This document shows, piece by piece, positions 14,934 to 22,720 of a stretch of DNA of 23,645 nt (position 1 is its first letter; every line of letters starts with the position of its first letter). Source of the DNA: a virus. A model generated the notes under the pieces. It had not been told where the DNA came from. It did not search any database and saw only the letters and a list, made by a program, of their open reading frames with translations. The DNA is taken from positions 1 through 23,645 of the IMG/VR virus record IMGVR_UViG_3300017917_000837. The stretch is one strand, 5' to 3'. Position numbers and translations under genes: made by a program.

Positions 14934-16186
14934 TGACCCCCAAGTTTTTTCCAATAAAAACGGAAACTGCTTGCCAACTTAAATGGACGTGGAGCACAAT
15001 TAGTCTATACAATGGAATAACAAAATCTTGTCATCGGGTTGACAGCGACCCTGTTACCGTTGACACTTTTGATAACTTCCATAATACTCCAAAAAAATTA
15101 GCAGACAGAAAGCTCATGTTAGAAGGACAATGGCCTTCTGGCGGATGCGAATACTGCCAAAAAATAGAACAAGCAGGTGGATCAAGTGATCGTATGTTTC
15201 ATTTGTCTATACCAGACATGGCACCACCTGAGCTTGACAGCAACCCTACTGCTATACAAGTAACCCCAAAAATTGTTGAAGTTTATTTTGACAATGTTTG
15301 TAACATGAGTTGCCTGTATTGTTGGGACGGATTCAGCAGTCAAATACAACAAGAAAATGTCAAGTTTGGTCGTTTTGAAAAACACGGAGTGGTCATTGAC
15401 AACTATGCTAACCGTGTTGAAAATTTTTCTAGTTTAACTGATAAATTTTGGGAGTGGATGCATACAAACAGTCGCACCTTGAAAAGACTGCATGTGTTGG
15501 GCGGCGAACCATTTTTTCAAAAACAATTTGATCATTGTTTAGAATTTTTCAATGAACACGCTAATCCTGAACTTGAACTTAATGTTATAAGCAATCTCAA
15601 AGTTTCAAATCGTCGATTACGAGACTATATTGAAAAAATTAAAAACTTGATTGACAACCGACATATAGCTCGATTTGATTTGACTGCCAGCATAGACTGT
15701 TTTGGACCTGAACAAGAGTATGTGAGATTTGGAATTGATCTTGATCAATGGCGAGAAAATTTTGAATATCTAGTTGCGCAACCCTGGATAACACTCAATA
15801 TCAATCAGACTTTGTCCGGCTTGACTATGAAAACAGTTCCAGACCTGTTAAAATACATAAATCAGTTTAGAAAATCACGCGAAATTGGACACTATTTTTC
15901 TGCCACAGTTATGACTCACAAGTTCTTACACCCAGAAATTTTTGGTCCAAACTATTTTGACAACACCTTTGAAGAAATTTATTTGAACATGCCCACAGAA
16001 ACTTGGCAACAAAAAGAAGCAATTAAATACATGCAGGGAATACAAGCACAGTTGAATGCCGGACAACGTGACCAGGCATTGATCAATCAACTGGCAATTT
16101 TCTTAACTGAAATAGATCGGCGTAGAAATCTCAATTGGCAAAACATTTTTCCTTGGTTGGTAAGAGAGGCACAACATGTGGTATAG
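14933..16186 (+). CDS. Radical SAM protein 5 with N-terminal twitch-like cysteines
   Basis: Start ATG 14933 overlaps the stop of the small acidic gene; a TTG at 14930 is not needed. Of 417 residues, the core CNMSCLYC is at 123-130 and the SAM motif in HVLGGEPFF. The N-terminal auxiliary set is C14, C33, C72 and C75 (GGCEYCQK), matching the spacing of radical SAM proteins 1-3 within one residue. It is longer and more diverged than those, with an insertion after the core (about residues 140-180). It sits between uvsX and uvsY, which in T4 relatives belong to one recombination group, and ends 11 bases inside uvsY, so it is translated with them. No link to recombination can be read from the protein itself; it may simply be an accessory insertion. 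Confidence 0.82.
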   Translation: MTPKFFPIKTETACQLKWTWSTISLYNGITKSCHRVDSDPVTVDTFDNFHNTPKKLADRKLMLEGQWPSGGCEYCQKIEQAGGSSDRMFHLSIPDMAPPELDSNPTAIQVTPKIVEVYFDNVCNMSCLYCWDGFSSQIQQENVKFGRFEKHGVVIDNYANRVENFSSLTDKFWEWMHTNSRTLKRLHVLGGEPFFQKQFDHCLEFFNEHANPELELNVISNLKVSNRRLRDYIEKIKNLIDNRHIARFDLTASIDCFGPEQEYVRFGIDLDQWRENFEYLVAQPWITLNINQTLSGLTMKTVPDLLKYINQFRKSREIGHYFSATVMTHKFLHPEIFGPNYFDNTFEEIYLNMPTETWQQKEAIKYMQGIQAQLNAGQRDQALINQLAIFLTEIDRRRNLNWQNIFPWLVREAQHVV

Positions 16187-16628
16187 TCGAGTAACAAGTG
16201 ACCTAAGTAACATTCCAGACTTTATTGCTCACTATGAACGTGAGCTTGATGAAGCCAAGAAAGATTGTCGCATTGGTGGGCTGGTAGAAAAAAACATTAC
16301 AGCCTTGCCAGGCATCACAGAACACAGGTTTAATCAGTTACAAGAAATTGAAGCCATCTTGAATCACCTTAACATACAACTACGCAAGATTCGACGCAGA
16401 CACTTTCAAAAGTATCTAGAAGGCTATGCTCGTGCCTTGACCAGTAGAGATGCTGAAAAGTATGTGGACGGTGAAGACGAAGTGATCGACTTTGAAACTA
16501 TTATTAACGAAGTGGCCTTGTTGCGTAACAAGTGGTTGGGCATCCTAAAAGGCCTAGACAGTAAACAGTGGCAAATGGGTCATATTGTTCGTTTACGCAC
16601 AGCCGGAATGGAAGATATCACAGTATGA
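16176..16628 (+). CDS. uvsY: Probable UvsY recombination mediator
   Basis: T4 UvsY (137 residues) loads UvsX onto gp32-coated DNA. This 150-residue protein has the same size, no membrane segment, and a similar plan: a helical N-terminal half with a basic patch (LRKIRRRHFQKYLEGYARAL, 69-88), an acidic linker, and a final helix pair (RNKWLGILKGLDSKQWQMGHIVRLRTAG) like the UvsY C-terminus, where a K-x-x-x-S-R-x-(F/W)-Q-(I/M) pattern is usual. The position close after uvsX supports it. Sequence resemblance is weak, as is normal in this family, so a profile search is needed. Ribosome site AGAGAGG lies just upstream of ATG 16176, inside radical SAM 5. Confidence 0.65.
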   Translation: MWYSRVTSDLSNIPDFIAHYERELDEAKKDCRIGGLVEKNITALPGITEHRFNQLQEIEAILNHLNIQLRKIRRRHFQKYLEGYARALTSRDAEKYVDGEDEVIDFETIINEVALLRNKWLGILKGLDSKQWQMGHIVRLRTAGMEDITV

Positions 16629-17386
16629 GTTTATTTGCTGACGAACGTGCTAGTCACGAACATAGTCTTGAGGTTCTTAACCAGTTACAAGAGTATGACG
16701 AGTTTATGGAAAGCATACAAACTGTAGTAGATCTTGGTTGCGGTCAAGGATTTGATTTAGAGTGGTGGGCTACTCGTATGACTAGAGAGGATGTTCCTAA
16801 ACCTTTGAACATCAAGTGCACTGGTGTGGATATGCTAGATGAATTGTCTATGGCCCAAAAATATCCCAACATAGTTTATCAAAAAACCAATTTTGAAGAA
16901 ACAATTCATACTCCAGCAAAAAGCAAATATGATGTGCTATGGTGTCACGACAGCTTTCAACATGCGTTGAATCCTATTAAAACTCTAAGTAATTGGTGGC
17001 ACATAGCCAGTGATGGCGCCATGCTCATCATCATGGTTCCGCAGACAACCAATATGAAACATAACAAATTATCTTTCATACAAGAATCAGGAACCTATTA
17101 TCACTACACGTTGGTAAATCTAATTCACATGTTGGCAACTTCGGGCTGGGATTGTCGATCTGGCTTTTTTCTTAAACGCCCGCTGGATCCTTGGTTACAT
17201 GCTGTGGTTTATAAAAGCACCCATGCTCCTATGGATCCTAGAACTGCCAACTGGCATACACTAAGTGAAATGAAACTCTTGCCCGATTCAGCTGACACCA
17301 GTGTGTATAAACATGGTCTTTTGCGACAGCAAGATTTGATTTTGCCTTGGCTTGATCAGAGTTTATCCGATCTAGGACAACAATAA
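16625..17386 (+). CDS. Class I SAM-dependent methyltransferase (methyltransferase 11/23 type)
   Basis: ATG 16625 overlaps the uvsY stop as ATGA, which fixes the start; the GTG at 16568 would extend deep into uvsY. The 253-residue protein has motif I VVDLGCGQG at 34-42, the acidic residue of strand 2 in CTGVDML at 65-71, and a motif IV region KYDVLWCHDSFQHALNP at 101-117 without the NPP signature. These small-molecule-type enzymes often methylate sugars, lipids or natural products. It heads the glycosyltransferase cluster, so methylation of a glycan is the simplest guess. The stop is followed by 12 bases and then the next glycosyltransferase. Confidence 0.8.
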   Translation: MSLFADERASHEHSLEVLNQLQEYDEFMESIQTVVDLGCGQGFDLEWWATRMTREDVPKPLNIKCTGVDMLDELSMAQKYPNIVYQKTNFEETIHTPAKSKYDVLWCHDSFQHALNPIKTLSNWWHIASDGAMLIIMVPQTTNMKHNKLSFIQESGTYYHYTLVNLIHMLATSGWDCRSGFFLKRPLDPWLHAVVYKSTHAPMDPRTANWHTLSEMKLLPDSADTSVYKHGLLRQQDLILPWLDQSLSDLGQQ

Positions 17387-17398
17387 GATATATAGTAA

Positions 17399-18070
17399 AT
17401 GATACCAATTTTTATAGGGTATGATCCTCGAGAAGCCATAGCATTTCATGTTTGCTCTAATAGCATTATTAGACATGCCAGTCAACCTGTGAGTATCATG
17501 CCCTTGGCTCTTAATCTGTTTCAAGATTACACAGAAACGCACACCGATGGCAGCAACCATTTTATCTACAGTCGTTTCCTAGTGCCGCACCTGATGAGTT
17601 ATACAGGTTGGGCTATATTCATTGACGGTGACATGATTGTACGTGACGATATTACTAAATTATGGAATCTACGTGACAACGGCAAAGATGTAATGGTAGT
17701 CAAGCACAATTACAAAACTCGCATGACAGAAAAGTATTTGGGTAGCAAAAATGAAGACTATCCTAGAAAGAACTGGTCTAGTGTAATTTTATGGAACTGT
17801 GCCAACCATCCCAACAGAAAGTTAACTCCAGAATTTATTGAGCAGTCAACTGGAGCATATCTTCATCGCTTTAGCTGGATAAGCGATGATCGCATTGGCG
17901 AACTACCCAAGGAATGGAATTGGCTACCAGACGAATATGGACCAAATCCTGATGCCAAGTTATTACATTACACCCTAGGCACTCCGTGCTTTCATGAATT
18001 TGCTCGAACCCCGCAAGCCGACGAGTGGCATCAAGAACGCATGTTGACTGATTATTGTTTACAAAGATGA
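17399..18070 (+). CDS. GT8-like glycosyltransferase
   Basis: The 223-residue protein opens with IPIFIGYDPREAIAFHVCSNSI, the N-terminal strand and helix of GT8-type enzymes, and has the metal-binding DGDM at residues 76-79 preceded by FI. A histidine motif near the end (LLHYTLGTPCFHEF) fits the second metal ligand of the family. A serine/arginine/phenylalanine phrase FIYSRFLVPHL precedes the DXD, as in many bacterial GT8 members. It probably transfers a hexose from a nucleotide sugar. Soluble by sequence. Its stop codon overlaps the next start (ATGA). Confidence 0.82.
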   Translation: MIPIFIGYDPREAIAFHVCSNSIIRHASQPVSIMPLALNLFQDYTETHTDGSNHFIYSRFLVPHLMSYTGWAIFIDGDMIVRDDITKLWNLRDNGKDVMVVKHNYKTRMTEKYLGSKNEDYPRKNWSSVILWNCANHPNRKLTPEFIEQSTGAYLHRFSWISDDRIGELPKEWNWLPDEYGPNPDAKLLHYTLGTPCFHEFARTPQADEWHQERMLTDYCLQR

Positions 18071-18978
18071 TTACTGTAGTAAGTTATCTAGCGGGTATTC
18101 CTTCAAAAAATAAAAACCCCAGCAAACCAGAGATACTGCGAAGATTCATTCAAGGAGTAAACGCAACCGGGGATCGTGGAATTTTACACAAAGAATCTAG
18201 TATTATACCGTGCGACGTGGCAGTGTTACAGGGTTGGACACACGAGCACGGAAAGAATAGTCCGCATTTAAAATTCAGGCAACAAGTAATATCTGATCCT
18301 AACAAAAAAAGATTAGTTATAGTTGACAGTAATCTATTCAACTATCGACAATCCAAACAAAATAAAAATTATTTGCGTTATAGTTTTGATGGAGTATTTC
18401 CTACAACTGGATTTTATTTTGACACCGACCCTGATGTTGAACGTTGGCAACAAATTAGTCAAGATCACAATATAGTGCTCCAACCATGGCGTGACGAGGG
18501 CCAACACATTTTGATCTGCACTCAACGACAAGGTGGTTGGTCAATGAAAGGCCTTTCTGTTGTAGACTGGGTTAATCAAACAGTTAAAGAAATTAAAAAA
18601 TATTCCGATCGTCCCATTGTAGTTAGATTTCATCCTGGAGATAGCCAAGCCGTCAAGTATCGAACAGAATTAGAAAAGAAATACAAAATTAGCAACAACG
18701 TTCGTCTAACGGATGATTTTGCTGGTGCGTGGGCAACCATAACATATAACAGTAGCCCTGGTGTTGCGTCAGCCATTGAAGGGATTCCGGTATTTGTAAC
18801 CGACCCTGTGCCACAAACAAGCCAAGCCTATCCAGTGGCCAACACAGATATCAGTCAAATTGAAACACCCAAAACATTTGAACGTCAAGATTGGCTGAAC
18901 CGATTGTGTATGAGCCATTGGAGCTTTGACGAACTCAGCAAAGGCACAGCCTGGGCACACATAAGGAAATACATATAA
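18067..18978 (+). CDS. Capsule-polysaccharide-transferase-like protein A (GT-B type)
   Basis: ATG 18067 overlaps the previous stop as ATGA and is preferred over TTG 18055. The 303-residue protein has the paired motifs DRPIVVRFHP (181-190) and TYNSSPGVASAIEGIPVF (226-243), which recall the donor domain of GT-B capsule and Kdo-transferase-like enzymes (HP, then SS/SG-x-x-x-x-A-I-x-G-x-P). The gene at 21175-22035 has the same two motifs in the same order and a similar C-terminal region (QDWLNRLCMSHWSFDEL against DQWLVETCHTEYTLQEI), so the two are paralogues. The last residues TAWAHIRKY match there too (IWLQRILPAL). Sugar unknown. The stop overlaps the next ATG. Confidence 0.65.
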   Translation: MITVVSYLAGIPSKNKNPSKPEILRRFIQGVNATGDRGILHKESSIIPCDVAVLQGWTHEHGKNSPHLKFRQQVISDPNKKRLVIVDSNLFNYRQSKQNKNYLRYSFDGVFPTTGFYFDTDPDVERWQQISQDHNIVLQPWRDEGQHILICTQRQGGWSMKGLSVVDWVNQTVKEIKKYSDRPIVVRFHPGDSQAVKYRTELEKKYKISNNVRLTDDFAGAWATITYNSSPGVASAIEGIPVFVTDPVPQTSQAYPVANTDISQIETPKTFERQDWLNRLCMSHWSFDELSKGTAWAHIRKYI

Positions 18979-19631
18979 TGTGGTTGTTAGCCGCTAGATC
19001 TCGACCACAAAATTGTCAAAGATTTATTGACGCATGGATTGCAACTGCATCATCTACTCCGGTATATGTCAGACTGGATACATGCGATCCGTTCTTGGAT
19101 GAATTGATTGCGCTGTCATGGCCCAAAGAATTTACCGTAGTTGTAGGACCCCGAGAAGGCTTACGAGCTGCCATGCAAGAGATGTTTGTCAAATATCCAA
19201 ACGAACCATGGTATGGCTTGCTGGCTGATGACCTGGTTCCAAAGACACTGAATTGGGATCAACTGTTGGTTGCCTGTGCTGGACTTCGAGCCATAAGTTA
19301 TCCAAATGATCTAGGCGGTAAACCCAAGTTACCTACCCATCCAGTGGTTGGTGGGGATCTTGCCAGAGCTGTAGGATGGTTTGGGTTTCCGCATTGCCAA
19401 CACCTGTATGTAGATACCGCCTGGCGAGCAATCGGAGAACGTCTTAAATGCCTGCACAGGATGGAAGATGTCATAGCAGAACATGTGCATCCGTTTTGGA
19501 ACAAAACACAAACGGATCAGGTATATACCGAAAGCATCAAACGGTCAGCCGGAGACCGTGAAAGATTCAATGCTTGGGTAGAGAATGAAGTGCCCGAGTT
19601 AATTAATCGATTGAAACAGGAAGGATTCTAA
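18978..19631 (+). CDS. GT2-like glycosyltransferase-family protein
   Basis: The 217-residue protein begins WLLAARSRPQNCQRFIDAW, the strand-helix start of GT-A enzymes (a first strand with SRP followed by helix), and carries an acidic motif ADDLVP at 83-88 in the place of DXD. The later stretch VVGGDLARAVGWFGFP suggests an acceptor-binding region, and HRMEDVIAEHVHPFW a catalytic histidine/acid region like GT2. It starts at ATG 18978 with AAGGAAA (18963-18969) as ribosome site and overlaps the preceding stop by one base. Its function within a glycan pathway is inferred from the neighbours. A non-enzymatic member of the fold is also possible. Confidence 0.6.
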   Translation: MWLLAARSRPQNCQRFIDAWIATASSTPVYVRLDTCDPFLDELIALSWPKEFTVVVGPREGLRAAMQEMFVKYPNEPWYGLLADDLVPKTLNWDQLLVACAGLRAISYPNDLGGKPKLPTHPVVGGDLARAVGWFGFPHCQHLYVDTAWRAIGERLKCLHRMEDVIAEHVHPFWNKTQTDQVYTESIKRSAGDRERFNAWVENEVPELINRLKQEGF

Positions 19632-20381
19632 ATGAACATAGCATGGTCGGGATTAGCTGATGCTGAATACTGGGAATACATAGCCAAGTATTGTGTTCCG
19701 TCATGGACAACCCTGCCTGGTGACAAATATATTGTGCATGACAGCAACCTAGTGAATATAGATGGAATTCAAGTGGTTGATTGGAATAACACTCACAATC
19801 CATTGGCGCCATATTTGTCCTTGCCACAATCAAGAAAATACAAAGAACGAAATTTTTGGCGCAAGATGCAGAGTCAGGTTTGGGCCCTTAAAAATTTAAC
19901 ACAGTATGATTGGGTATTTTTAATGGATACCGATGTTGAAGTTATAAATTTTAACTTGGCAGAACTGGAAAGAATAGCCGCAGAAGTTAAAGCCGCAGGC
20001 TTGGTGTGGGCTACTGGTGAATCCAATCGCCGTGGACATGATTCAGGACATATCTTGGTCGACATGCGCCATTCAAATTTAAACAGACTGATTAATTACT
20101 ACGAAAACATTTGGGATTCAGGTTTAATACACACGCTTGAAAAGGCCTATGATGGTCATGCTGTTGAACACATGCTGGCCGGTCCATACCCGTCGGTCAA
20201 GTTTCGCAATAGAGACTACGGTTCTGGCCTACATGTATATCACGATTTTGGCACAGCACACTATGGCAGTAAAGAACCTAAAACACTAAGAGCAGCTTGG
20301 ACAGGCACAGGCAAAGAATTTGTTGATAAACGCCTAAGTGAAATACCAATCAAGCATTATAAAAGCGATCAGGTCCAGTAA
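19632..20381 (+). CDS. DXD glycosyltransferase-like protein (GT-A type)
   Basis: The 249 residues include the DTD motif at 99-101 in WVFLMDTDVEV, preceded by a helix KMQSQVWALKNL and followed by NFNLAEL, an arrangement typical of nucleotide-sugar-dependent GT-A transferases. A histidine-rich segment (GLHVYHDFGTAHYGSKEPK) lies toward the end and could hold the metal or acceptor. A strong ribosome site AGGAAGGA (19618-19625) precedes ATG 19632, and the ATG directly follows the previous stop. The 3' end overlaps the converging minus-strand glycosyltransferase by 13 bases. Donor and acceptor are unknown. Confidence 0.7.
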   Translation: MNIAWSGLADAEYWEYIAKYCVPSWTTLPGDKYIVHDSNLVNIDGIQVVDWNNTHNPLAPYLSLPQSRKYKERNFWRKMQSQVWALKNLTQYDWVFLMDTDVEVINFNLAELERIAAEVKAAGLVWATGESNRRGHDSGHILVDMRHSNLNRLINYYENIWDSGLIHTLEKAYDGHAVEHMLAGPYPSVKFRNRDYGSGLHVYHDFGTAHYGSKEPKTLRAAWTGTGKEFVDKRLSEIPIKHYKSDQVQ

Positions 20382-21163
20382 GACTCTTGACGCTGAATCT
20401 TTAAGTCGTTAGATTTGCTACGACCCAGTTGCTTTCTAGCACCTTTGAGATGATCCAAATAAGCACCCCATTCGCTGTTGATCAAGGGATGGCCTTCGCC
20501 AGTAATCAAGTGACCAGACCAATCGCGTGAATCAACCAGCACCAGTTTACGCACAGCATCAAATACAAAACTATCGTGCCACTCGGCCAAGGTAAAGATG
20601 CCATGTTCGGCTGCGTCATAGAACCATTGAAACTTGGTTAAGAATTCTTGTATCTGTGGACTGCGCAAATTCATGGCATATAGTCCACACTCCGTATATT
20701 TGCCACGTCGTCCTAGATAACACAAGTCGGCTGTGCATAATTCATCCAGCCGTTCAGTAGTAATAGGACTGTGACACACCATGTCGGCATCCATCCAGAT
20801 CAAGTAATCTGAATTTGATCGTCGGGCCGCATCGAATATGCTGTAGACCTTATGAGAAAAACGCACAGCATCCCACTTGAATCCTTTGCCAGCATCCTTG
20901 CGTAGGCTACGAACAGGATCTGCTGTGACATCACCTGTGGCTTTGGGCACACCCTGCCAACGGGTTTTAAATGCCACCAGTTCTTCTACTTGATTTAAAT
21001 CTCGCACAATTAGATTATCAGCAGATTCGGTAACCTGGCAACCTTCTGCATATACAACTAAGATTACTGTGGCAGGCCAAGTGGCCAAGAATGTTTCGAT
21101 CATCCTACGACCATATTGTTTATACCCCTGGGCATTAAAAGTGGTAACTACAGTATATTTCAC
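20369..21163 (-). CDS. Inverted GT-A glycosyltransferase-like gene
   Basis: The 264-residue protein starts KYTVVTTFNAQGYKQYGRRM, a GT-A strand and helix, and has DAD at 125-127 in YLIWMDADMVCHSP. A helix with KVYSIFDAARR lies before it, and an acidic/histidine phrase (WHDSFVFDAVR) after it fits the catalytic region. The C-terminus is basic (GARKQLGRSKSNDLKIQR). It begins with GTG (complement of 21161-21163), only 11 bases from the GTG of the divergent gene. It is the second of only two minus-strand genes and also ends in an overlap with a facing glycosyltransferase, so it probably entered as a unit. A late-like ACTAAATA is readable upstream on its own strand (complement of 21169-21176). Confidence 0.75.
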   Translation of the reverse strand: MKYTVVTTFNAQGYKQYGRRMIETFLATWPATVILVVYAEGCQVTESADNLIVRDLNQVEELVAFKTRWQGVPKATGDVTADPVRSLRKDAGKGFKWDAVRFSHKVYSIFDAARRSNSDYLIWMDADMVCHSPITTERLDELCTADLCYLGRRGKYTECGLYAMNLRSPQIQEFLTKFQWFYDAAEHGIFTLAEWHDSFVFDAVRKLVLVDSRDWSGHLITGEGHPLINSEWGAYLDHLKGARKQLGRSKSNDLKIQRQESYWT

Positions 21164-21174
21164 ACGGATATTTA

Positions 21175-22035
21175 GTGATCAAAACCATAGCCTACTTTCC
21201 TTCTCAATGTGCTCAAAACAGTGTTCCAGTAATGAACGCTGTGTTGGAACACCTACAAAGTTTAAATATACAAATTGTCAAAGACAGCATGGACGCCGAT
21301 GCGGCCGTAATATGGTCAGTGTTATGGCATGGCCGTATGCAGGACAATAAAAAAGTTTACGAACATTATCGAGCACAAGGTCGCCCAGTTATTATCATTG
21401 AGGTAGGTGCACTGCGCCGCGGTGTCACTTGGAAAGTTGCGGTAAACAACATCACTGCCGATGGTTACTATGGCCACACAGAAAACTTAGATTGGGATCG
21501 TCCTAGGAAGCTAGGCATCAGCCTAGCCGAAACAGCGTTTAATCGTCCTGAGATCTTAATTGCCGCACAACATCAACACAGTTTACAGGTTGCTGATCAA
21601 CCCAGTGTAGAAGCCTGGATCTATCGACAGATCATAAGAATCAAACAGTTTACGGATCGCCCTATTGTGGTTAGACCTCATCCTAGATCAAAGCTGAATA
21701 CAAAGTTATTACCGAGCGATGTTGTGTTTGAAGAACCACATCAATTGGCCAACACATACGACAGTTTTGACATGCACTTTGATTGTCATGCTGTGGTAAA
21801 CTACAATTCTGGTCCAGGCATACAAGCAGCAATATCAGGCACAAGACCCATAGTTGATAGAAGCAGTTTAGCCTACCCAGTATCAGTGAGCTATGCTGAA
21901 TTGGAACAGCCGTATGACGCTGATCGAGATCAGTGGCTAGTAGAGACATGCCACACAGAATACACACTACAAGAAATACAACGAGGAATATGGTTACAGA
22001 GAATACTTCCGGCCCTATTGACTGCGCCTGTGTAA
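21175..22035 (+). CDS. Capsule-polysaccharide-transferase-like protein B (GT-B type)
   Basis: The 286-residue protein shares with the gene at 18067-18978 the motifs DRPIVVRPHP (161-170) and YNSGPGIQAAISGTRPIV (210-227), then SLAYPVSVSYAELEQP. It therefore probably carries the same GT-B donor-binding half, and uses nucleotide or lipid-linked sugars as in capsule synthesis enzymes. The N-terminal half differs (TIAYFPSQCAQNSVPVMNAV), so acceptors may differ. GTG at 21175 is the first start after an in-frame stop at 21145-21147; no good ribosome site is seen. The last 46 bases overlap the next gene. The minus-strand gene diverges 11 bases upstream, so any promoter for this gene lies inside it. 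Confidence 0.65.
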   Translation: MIKTIAYFPSQCAQNSVPVMNAVLEHLQSLNIQIVKDSMDADAAVIWSVLWHGRMQDNKKVYEHYRAQGRPVIIIEVGALRRGVTWKVAVNNITADGYYGHTENLDWDRPRKLGISLAETAFNRPEILIAAQHQHSLQVADQPSVEAWIYRQIIRIKQFTDRPIVVRPHPRSKLNTKLLPSDVVFEEPHQLANTYDSFDMHFDCHAVVNYNSGPGIQAAISGTRPIVDRSSLAYPVSVSYAELEQPYDADRDQWLVETCHTEYTLQEIQRGIWLQRILPALLTAPV

Positions 22036-22718
22036 TACACGGTGACGCCTATAGTTGGGAATATGTAGATAGACTTTATAAAATGCTGTCTAGGAATTCC
22101 AGTCGAGAAATACGCCTACACGTCTACACTGAAAAGACTCGCCCGGTGCCTGAGCCGTTTATAAAACACGAGTTGACCGATTGGGGCATAGTGGGTCCTA
22201 AAAAATCTTGGTGGTATAAAGTTCAACTGTTCAATAATCAATATCATCAAGGTCCGTTGTTGTATTTTGATTTGGACATTGTCGTTGTAAACAACATCGA
22301 TTGGATGTTTCACCATTCCTTACAGAGTTTTTGGACAGTAAGAGATTTTAAACATCTTTGGAACGCTTCAGACTTTTCTATCAACTCTAGTATCATGTAT
22401 TTTGACACAACCAAATTTTCTTATGTTTGGGATGATTTTATAAGTCGAGATTTTAACAATACCTTACTTAAATATCGCGGCGATCAAAATTATCTAACCG
22501 AAGTAATTAGACCAGAAAAACGAAAATATTTTGATCAAGAGAGAATAAAAAGTTGGAGATGGGAGTGTTTTGATGGCGGATATAATTTTATTCAAAAACG
22601 TCACATCAACATAGGTAAAGGAACCAGTATTCCTCCCCAAACCAGTGTTTTAATTTTTCATGGCCATCCCAAACCCGGGGATCTCAAAGACCCTGTAGTA
22701 AACCAATACTGGCAGTAG
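21990..22718 (+). CDS. DXD glycosyltransferase-like protein (GT-A type)
   Basis: I take ATG 21990 (242 residues), preceded by an AGGA ribosome site at about 21984, rather than the GTG at 21933, which would overlap the previous gene by 100 bases. The motif DLD at 94-96 in LLYFDLDIVVV follows a helix KSWWYKVQLFNNQ, as in GT-A enzymes; IMYFDTTKFSYVWDDF and RGDQNYLTEVI are like the acceptor region of GT8-related proteins; and LIFHGHPKPGD near the end supplies the histidine metal ligand. These features together make a small metal-dependent sugar transferase likely. It closes the glycosyltransferase cluster; a weak terminator follows. Confidence 0.75.
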   Translation: MVTENTSGPIDCACVIHGDAYSWEYVDRLYKMLSRNSSREIRLHVYTEKTRPVPEPFIKHELTDWGIVGPKKSWWYKVQLFNNQYHQGPLLYFDLDIVVVNNIDWMFHHSLQSFWTVRDFKHLWNASDFSINSSIMYFDTTKFSYVWDDFISRDFNNTLLKYRGDQNYLTEVIRPEKRKYFDQERIKSWRWECFDGGYNFIQKRHINIGKGTSIPPQTSVLIFHGHPKPGDLKDPVVNQYWQ

Positions 22719-22720
22719 TT

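Noticed and set aside
16568-16624. GTG start extending the methyltransferase by 19 residues
   Set aside because: It would overlap uvsY by about 60 bases; the ATGA junction at 16625 is the pattern used by other genes here.
18055-18066. TTG start before the GT-B gene at 18067
   Set aside because: ATG 18067 overlaps the previous stop as ATGA and needs no rare start.
21933-21989. GTG start extending the last glycosyltransferase by 19 residues
   Set aside because: The extra residues look unlike protein of this family, and ATG 21990 has a ribosome site.
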